Shown here: positions 57,690 through 64,000 of the stretch, piece after piece
How the letters are laid out: the number at the start of each line of letters is the position of its first letter
Numbering within the stretch: the first letter of the stretch is position 1
Assembly (NCBI GenBank): GCA_949316495.1
Contig: OX439004.1
Location: forward strand, 2,502,001 to 2,566,000
DNA: 64,000 bases
From: Amphiduros pacificus
Taxonomy: Eukaryota > Annelida > Polychaeta > Phyllodocida > Hesionidae
Reading direction: 5' to 3'
Translations under genes and position numbers: made by a program
Notes under the pieces: generated by a model
Seen by the model: the letters and a program-made list of their open reading frames with translations, nothing else
Told to the model about the DNA's origin: nothing
The model's database searches: none

Positions 57690-58830
57690 GTATGTCATAT
57701 AATGTCAAGACACAAATTCTTGCTGATTCTGCAGGTAGAGCCTTGGGTGCGGTGATTGGAAAATCAAAACATCTCAAAGATTTATCATTCTCATGCTATA
57801 CTAAGTTATTTGAGACTGGTGTTAAACCCATATTAAATTACAGTGCTGAGATATGGGGATTTGCTGATCTGAAACCCTGTAATGACATTCAAAATAAAGC
57901 TGTGAGATATTTCTTGGGACTACATAGATTTACTCCAATACCCGCCCTGAGAGGTGAAGTAGGTTGGAATAGTACCCGGTACGATAGATGGATATGTAAG
58001 TTAAGATACTGGAATAGGTGTTTACGCTTTGAAGAAACCAGGTTGACAAGAAAAATATTTGAATGGAACTTTGAACAATGTGTCAATAGAAATAACCATG
58101 AATGTTGGTCTTGTGATGTAAGGGAAATACTCTCCTCTGCTGACATGCTACACATTTATAACTCTAAAGTACCATGTGACCTAAAACTAATTGCCACAAA
58201 ACTTGCTGAAAATGATACAATAGCTTGGAAAAATTCTTTAATGACCAAATCTAAACTTAGAACTTTTGTAAAATTTAAACACGAATTGGCTTCAGAAAAA
58301 TATGTAACAAGTAACATGCCCAAATATGAGAGAAGTGCCCTGGCAAAACTGAGGTGTGGTATATTACCAATCAAAATAGAGACTGGGAGATATAACCATA
58401 TCCCAGAAGAATTTAGGATATGTGAATTTTGTTAATTAAACGAAGTTGAAAATGAATTGCCCTTTGTGTGTAAATGTACCTTGTATAGAGAATATAGAGA
58501 ACAGCTGTATGATTCAGTGCGTGCAAATTACCCAGAATTTATTAACTTTGATGCCGAAGAAAAATTTATTTATCTAATGACAGAACAGCAAATCAGATTA
58601 GCAAAGTATACGTGGAAAGCATACCATAAAAGAAGATATATATTGTACTCATAGTTCTTAAGTAGTAATTGCTCCTGATGCACTTTGACCACTATAAGAG
58701 ATATACGCAAAGTGGCATATAGGTCCATAAAGGGCCGGTGGTTTAAAATAATTATGTACATGACTTGTCTGTAACCAATGTCACTATAAATAAATGATTT
58801 TCTGAGTCTGACTCTGAGTCTGAGTCACAT
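57690..58830 (+). mobile_element. 3' fragment of a different LINE (ORF2 C-terminal region)
   Basis: Plus-strand coding sequence from 57692 to a TAG at 58652-58654 encodes a LINE ORF2 tail: GAVIGKSKHLKDLSFSCYTKLFETGV, YSAEIWGF, NKAVRYFLGLHRFTPIPAL, then a cysteine pair (ICEFC ... VCKC) that may form a zinc finger. One in-frame TAA at 58433-58435 interrupts it inside that motif. The 3' end runs into a TCTGAG-type short repeat (about 58798-58828). It belongs to neither the CR1/L2 family nor the L1/Tx1 element of this window. It is 5'-truncated and defective. Confidence 0.75.
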
Positions 58831-60216
58831 ATGATATATTTAACTTGAACTCATAAAGCAGAAAATTGTAATATAACAAAGAAAGTCAGTGACTGGGGTG
58901 GTGCATATTTTTCTGAAGAATTCATATGGACTGTAGTTCAGTAGTTCAGTTGGTTTCAAAGGGAGCTAATGTGTTGATATGTTCTCAATGAGTTCACTCA
59001 TAACAGAAATCAAGATGGCCGAATGCTGGTTGAAAATGTTCCTGGTTTCTCTTAAGGGAAGTACACGTCATAACTATCTAGTGACAAGTAAATTGTGTCA
59101 AACTAAGCTGAATAAATTGATGTTTTGCTTGGAAGGCACTCAGAATAAATGTAACAGCTTTGACCAAATTGTATGATCAGTCAGTGTATATACACTGATA
59201 TCCAGCAATTGATCTTCTTCTGCTTCACAGGAAGCCCAAAAACAAAGATCTGTGGCAGGATGTAAATATGCCGGAGAATTGTCATTCCAAAGTCACAACC
59301 TTTTGCTTTTTCAAAAATCTATAATACATCCCAAGTCATCAGAGCCAATCCCTTAAATGTTGTGGAATTATTTTTAAAGCATTCATGAAATGAGATTTTA
59401 AGCACTTTTTCCTAACATGATATAAATGGTTATACCCAAACTTTAGTGCCATTTGAAAGTTGATGAGTTTTCTCTTTATATCCAAGTTATTCATTAAACA
59501 CTTTGTCAAAATAAAACTTTGTTTAGCTGACCAATGATCCACCTACCTGCTCAGTAAAGTTTTGCTAACAATGGGGCACCTTCAGATTGGGGCATTGGAG
59601 TGGTTTGGCTTACAGGGGACTGTTTGACCATTAAACAACAACAACAACAACAATAATAATAATAATAATATTAGATAGATGTTGGCTGTTTAGGTCTATA
59701 CTGCCCAAAATGAAGGATTGTAATGATCATGGTTCGGTTAATATAGCGGGCACCACATCCTGGAAACATATCAACAATTATATGGATCAAGAGGCAAAGA
59801 GTGATTTAACAGACCATTATGATTTTACAGACTAAAATCTAGTTCTTTGCAAGAAATACATTGTCATAACTTTGGTAATGTTGGTTTGAAAAAGTTACAA
59901 TACGCCCACCGTGTATTAAAAAGTTAAGCATAATAAGCTGTGTGTCACCAACGTTTGATGGGAGAATGCACTGCCTCTTCCGAAATCCCTGATAGATTTG
60001 GACATTATATTTCTCTTTTTTGTAAGTTAGGGATTTGTGGAACTGTTGCCAAATGTTGGCAACTTAAAAGATTGTCTGCGTGGCTTTTTGGCCTTAAAAA
60101 CAATCTATATACCATTTCCCATTTTCTTTTCCTGTTTTCGTGACCCTGGCTATGAATTGAATCATCAACCAGAAAAGGGGACAATATTGCAATGGTATGG
60201 TCAGTGTCTTAGTATT
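58831..60216. other. Non-coding stretch with a small trinucleotide microsatellite
   Basis: An (ACA)n(ATA)n microsatellite lies at about 59634-59673. No gene or recognisable element otherwise. Confidence 0.5.
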
Positions 60217-61325
60217 CCAGAATAAGAAACATATTTAGGCCATTTTTTCCATTATATTTAAATAATTATCATTGTCTCATTCCTTGGTCGTCTTTTGTTT
60301 GTTTTGTGCCATGTGTGATTGTTATTTTTTATCTGGACCAATATCTTTAAGCCCTGTGTGCCATGATTATATCTGACATATTATACTCTTGGAATAAAGA
60401 TTCCACCCTTTAGGATTGTATCATCTTTTAATTGATCCAATGAGCAGTATGCTCTCTTCAGCACTTTTTTATCTTAATAATAAGTTATAGCAATCAATTA
60501 ACCCTTTTATCACTGTGCCATCTTAATTTCAAATTAATCCTTCATGAACAATTTTGATATACAGGCACTATGTATATTCACTGTCTGTTTTAAATTTATC
60601 ACGCTCATCGTGTTAAACATCATCATCGTGAGTGTATATGATACCCTCTTCACCATATCGCCCTCTGATAGAGTTATTACAAAGTTAGGAACCTCTATGA
60701 GAGATTGTTAACAGCACAGTATTGATTTTATTATAAAGAAATCTTTCTTGTTTAGAGTGGTGTTCGCACTGTTTTCTATGTGTTTTTCTGACCTTTCCAG
60801 GACAGTGCTCTGAATGTTTTTTTTTTCTTTTTATGAATCTCATTTGCACAACATATAACGATAGACAATAATAAACATGACAGTTAAATACAGCCATGAC
60901 AGTTAAATACAGCCATGACAGTTAAATACAGCCATGACAGGTAAATACAGCCATGACAGTTAAATACAGCCATGACAGGTAAATACAGCCATGACAGGTA
61001 AATACAGCCATGACAGGTAAATACAGCCATGACAGGTAAATACAGCCATGACAGGTAAATACAGCCATGACAGGTAAATACAGGTAATCTGAAAAGACCG
61101 TGCTGATATATGATTAATGCAATATCAACTCTCTCTTCTGTTATATACAACTAAAGAGATGAAAGCTGAAATCACCTCAGATGAAATTATTTTTAATTCC
61201 AAACTTACCCTACCCTAACATTACTACACTTTTAAGATATGCCTAAGATATACTTAAGATATACCTTTGAATTACATTTGAAACATTAGATAAACATAAA
61301 TGTTTTGCAAGAGTTGTCATGCATG
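60217..61325 (-). repeat. Interspersed repeat, copy B (inverted relative to 18127-18955)
   Basis: It matches copy A throughout, in reverse orientation, but is longer because an internal 19-bp motif is expanded to about 11 units (60875-61084). It is non-coding and probably a non-autonomous element. A 27-bp minisatellite adjoins it on the right. Confidence 0.8.
60875..61084. repeat. 19-bp tandem repeat, about 11 units, inside repeat copy B
   Basis: Units read CATGACAGGTAAATACAGC with a G/T variant at one position. The same motif is present only once in copy A (18231-18249). Confidence 0.9.
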
Positions 61326-61333
61326 CTATTAGT

Positions 61334-61477
61334 GTAAAACCAACTGCCAGAGTATGGGCTGTAAAACCAACTGCCAGAGTATGGGCTGTAAAACCAACTG
61401 CCAGAGTATGGGCTGTAAAACCAACTGCCAGAGTATTGGCTGTAAAACCAACTGCCAGAGTATGGGCTGTAAAACCA
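61334..61477. repeat. 27-bp minisatellite, about 5 units, inverted copy of 49948-50507
   Basis: Units read TAAAACCAACTGCCAGAGTA followed by TGGGCTG, the exact reverse complement of the unit at 49948-50507. Confidence 0.95.
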
Positions 61478-61987
61478 GTTTTAACAGTGAGGCTGTTGTT
61501 AACAAAAGTCATTGACCTGTTTATCAGGAAACACAAAACATCAAACGGTATATAACGTCTTTAAATGAGAACATATTTATAATAACTGTGACTGATATTT
61601 TGAAAATGATTTTGTTGAAATTCTCTGTAAAGATTTGTTACATATTGTGTTCAATTTCAATGGAAAACAAACTTCATGGAGGGTGAACATTGAAGACAAA
61701 AATTTCAAGGTAAGCACAATAACTATGCACACAAATAGAGATATTTGTAGTTTGTGATAGCATTGCACATAATGGACAGATTAGCGAATATATTATGACT
61801 TTTATTATCATTCAACTGTGACATATAAAAGGGATGATACATATAAAACACTGATTGTTAAACTTGTTTTTTTAATCCAAATTAAAATAATTGCACACAA
61901 ATAACATTTATAATATTGTGTTTGATTATTTATTATTTTTACTTTTAACTATATTGATTATTTTTTAGCTATTTTTAACTATTTGTT

Positions 61988-62130
<143 letters not shown>

Positions 62131-62361
62131 ACGAAATCAGTAATGTATTTTTTGTAATAAAATCACTACTATTAATGTATAAAAATGTTACAAGACTTAA
62201 AGTTTTTAAATATTGTTTTTCCAATAAACACAAATATATCCAATCTTGATAGGATCTTGATGGAAAACCACGTGACCATGGCATCCCTGAGGGTTGGTGA
62301 TCATGCCCAACATTATAACATATTAAAGTTAATACTCACGGATTAATAATGTCAAAAGCCT

Positions 62362-63378
62362 TCATTTTTTAAATGTAAACAAATCTTTTACTTCTCTCCT
62401 GAATCTCGGTCCACTGACACAAAAAAGGAAAAAATTGATTGCGACCGCCACAGAGGCAAAAAAGCTGCCATAATCATAAAGCAAGATGAGGTTTAAATAG
62501 GTCTGAAAGGAAATTGCCCTTCCACTTATGAGGCCAACATTGATAAAATAAGCACTATAAGGCAAGTTTAAGATCATAAATACGAAGGTTGTGGTCAGCA
62601 ACATGGCTGTTAGAGAAGTAGATTTACCTTTGTCCTTAGCTGCTGGGGTAGCCAGGCTATCTTGCCTCATACGCTGGGCAAGGATAAGACGGACTGATAT
62701 ACAACTATTCATAAACAACATCAGACTAAAAGGGATTATGGTCTCAGCGGTGAAATCTACCCAAGGGTAAGTATAGAATGCATACTTCCACGTGTTGCGG
62801 TTACCTATTCTGTTACACACTGAATCCCATCTACCCCCTGAGGCATCCCATCTGATGCTGACTTCATAGAAGAGCAATAGGGGTGAGTAAAGAGCCATTA
62901 AAGATAGAATTATTACAATCAAAGCCATGTTCATCCTCCATCGTGTACAAAGAACCTTAACTCTATGCGGAAATAAGACACCGATAAATCGCTCCGCGGT
63001 GATACACACCAAGGTCCAGGCGGAGTAGACATAGACAAGCTTAAAGAGATAGAGGCCGATGCGACAGGACCATCTGTGAAGGGAAATAATCTCTATATCA
63101 AAATAGGTCTGTAACAAGGATAAAGGAATATCCTGAGCCTTAATCAGATCAAGGACAGCCAGTATGCGAAATAAATAAGCCGTGACAGAGTCTCTCATAC
63201 CTTTCCTGGAGAATATAACGATAGAGAGAATATTGCCCAAGACTGCCAGAATCCATATAGCTGGGGGCGAGACAATACCAAGCCATTTGGCAACCACTTC
63301 AGCAGCTACTGGCTTTCTCTGTACCACGTATAGATCAGCCCAGGTGGTGATATCCACAGCCACTTCTGTAACGTTCAT
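62362..63378 (-). CDS. Class A (rhodopsin-family) G protein-coupled receptor, peptide-receptor-like
   Basis: 338 residues from ATG at 63376-63378; an open frame without ATG extends upstream to about 63480. Seven hydrophobic segments are present. TM1 has the GN motif (LAVLGNILSIVIF). TM2 has LAVLDL. The ECL1 tryptophan and TM3 cysteine lie in HRWSCRIGLYL. TM3 ends in ERF in place of DRY (CITAERFIGVLFPHRVK). TM6 has LNLPYSAYF, and TM7 ends AINFFLFCVSGPRFRREV, with no NPxxY proline. An N-glycosylation site (NVT) lies at residue 2. The pattern resembles the FMRFamide/TRH-type receptor families expanded in lophotrochozoans. The ligand is unknown. The gene is intronless in this reading. Its 5' flank is duplicated at the window start, suggesting a neighbouring paralogue. 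Confidence 0.85.
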   Translation of the reverse strand: MNVTEVAVDITTWADLYVVQRKPVAAEVVAKWLGIVSPPAIWILAVLGNILSIVIFSRKGMRDSVTAYLFRILAVLDLIKAQDIPLSLLQTYFDIEIISLHRWSCRIGLYLFKLVYVYSAWTLVCITAERFIGVLFPHRVKVLCTRWRMNMALIVIILSLMALYSPLLLFYEVSIRWDASGGRWDSVCNRIGNRNTWKYAFYTYPWVDFTAETIIPFSLMLFMNSCISVRLILAQRMRQDSLATPAAKDKGKSTSLTAMLLTTTFVFMILNLPYSAYFINVGLISGRAISFQTYLNLILLYDYGSFFASVAVAINFFLFCVSGPRFRREVKDLFTFKK

Positions 63379-63410
63379 CTTATGCCACCCTGTCTTGGTC
63401 AGATGACAAC

Positions 63411-64000
63411 CATTCGCCACTGAGGAAGGCACAGTGAAGTCTTGCTTTATGTAGTGGTACGTGGAACGGGGAAACGTAGTAATGATGCATTAACATGTTG
63501 TTTGAATTGCCCCCCCAAAAAAAGAAAAAAGAATTGATGTAAAGAAAATAGCATATTGACATCTTCCTGGCAGGAGTATCACCTGCATATCACATGAAGC
63601 TTGCGTGTGCCATGTACACCTTGCATGATGTTACCAATAATGCAGCTAAAATATCAGAAAAAACAGCTGTGTTTTTCAAGATGCTTTCACAAGAAACTTT
63701 TCTGTTCTTTTTATTGCATCAAAATAATGGTACACTCTTTTTTGCATTGACAAAGTATCGACCATCTGTATAAAACAAAGTATTAATGATAGTGAATGAA
63801 TATATTAAATTGTATGACATGTTATTTCCCATAAGAGAACATATCAAACTTTGCAGGTAAAACACTGGGGTACGGAACAATTGGGGGATTGGGGGAAAGT
63901 TGAATCGAGCTCAGTCGCGAATGTATTCACACATATTTGCAAGGCGCAACCATCATTTCAGCCACGCTGAAATGATGGTTGTATTTGCTTGTTTGTTTGT
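63411..64000. repeat. Right copy of the duplicated segment (GPCR 5' flank)
   Basis: Matches 1-592 in the same orientation, including the 16-bp hairpin (63947-63981) and the beginning of the SINE tail. The CAATTG present at 568-573 is absent here. The window ends inside the SINE, so the copy continues beyond. Confidence 0.9.

Overview
This is a eukaryotic, intron-bearing, AT-rich window dense in retrotransposons. I read it as an invertebrate and most likely a lophotrochozoan such as a mollusc. The reasons are an IgGFc-binding/SRCR membrane protein, an expanded-type rhodopsin-family peptide receptor, CR1/L2-group and L1/Tx1-type LINEs, a tRNA-headed SINE, and large internal tandem repeats. The species call is inference; no bacterial features are present.

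Host genes sit at the two ends. Two immunoglobulin-like exons lie at 0.9-1.5 kb, and a SINE abuts one of them. A six-exon minus-strand gene (3146-9608) can be assembled from splice sites. It encodes a signal peptide, an IgGFc-binding N-domain, one SRCR domain, a cysteine-rich module, a transmembrane helix and a short tail. All five introns are phase 1 and the total is 706 residues. A single-exon class A GPCR lies at 62362-63378 on the minus strand. The first ~592 bases of the window repeat in the last ~590, covering the 5' flank of that GPCR, so the whole window may be one period of a ~63-kb duplicated locus.

The middle is repeat territory. From left to right it holds a 24-bp minisatellite rich in CACGTG palindromes directly upstream of the SRCR gene, CR1/L2-group LINE copies (11.8-12.5 and 13.9-16.6 kb), and a 20-bp repeat carrying heat-shock-element-like motifs (17.5-17.8 kb). 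Then come an interspersed repeat (18.1-19.0 kb), an L1/Tx1 LINE interrupted by a Gypsy-family LTR (19.0-22.3 kb), and a CR1/L2-group LINE (23.1-27.8 kb). A macrosatellite of exactly six 1,736-bp units follows (27.9-38.3 kb), then a strand-skewed region with candidate small exons (38.3-44.1 kb). An incomplete Ty3/Gypsy element (44.1-49.9 kb) ends against a 27-bp minisatellite. A nearly intact CR1/L2-group LINE (51.0-56.1 kb), a 3' fragment of another LINE (57.7-58.8 kb) and a second, inverted copy of the 18-kb interspersed repeat (60.2-61.3 kb) complete the row.

The most unusual biology is the CR1/L2-group LINE family. Its ORF1 has a coiled coil, a central alpha/beta domain and a C-terminal KH RNA-binding domain, and both larger copies share it. 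The macrosatellite shows signs of exchange between units, and two minisatellite motifs recur at distant loci. The host genes do not form an operon-like unit; they are neighbours in what looks like a fast-evolving immune/receptor locus invaded by mobile elements.
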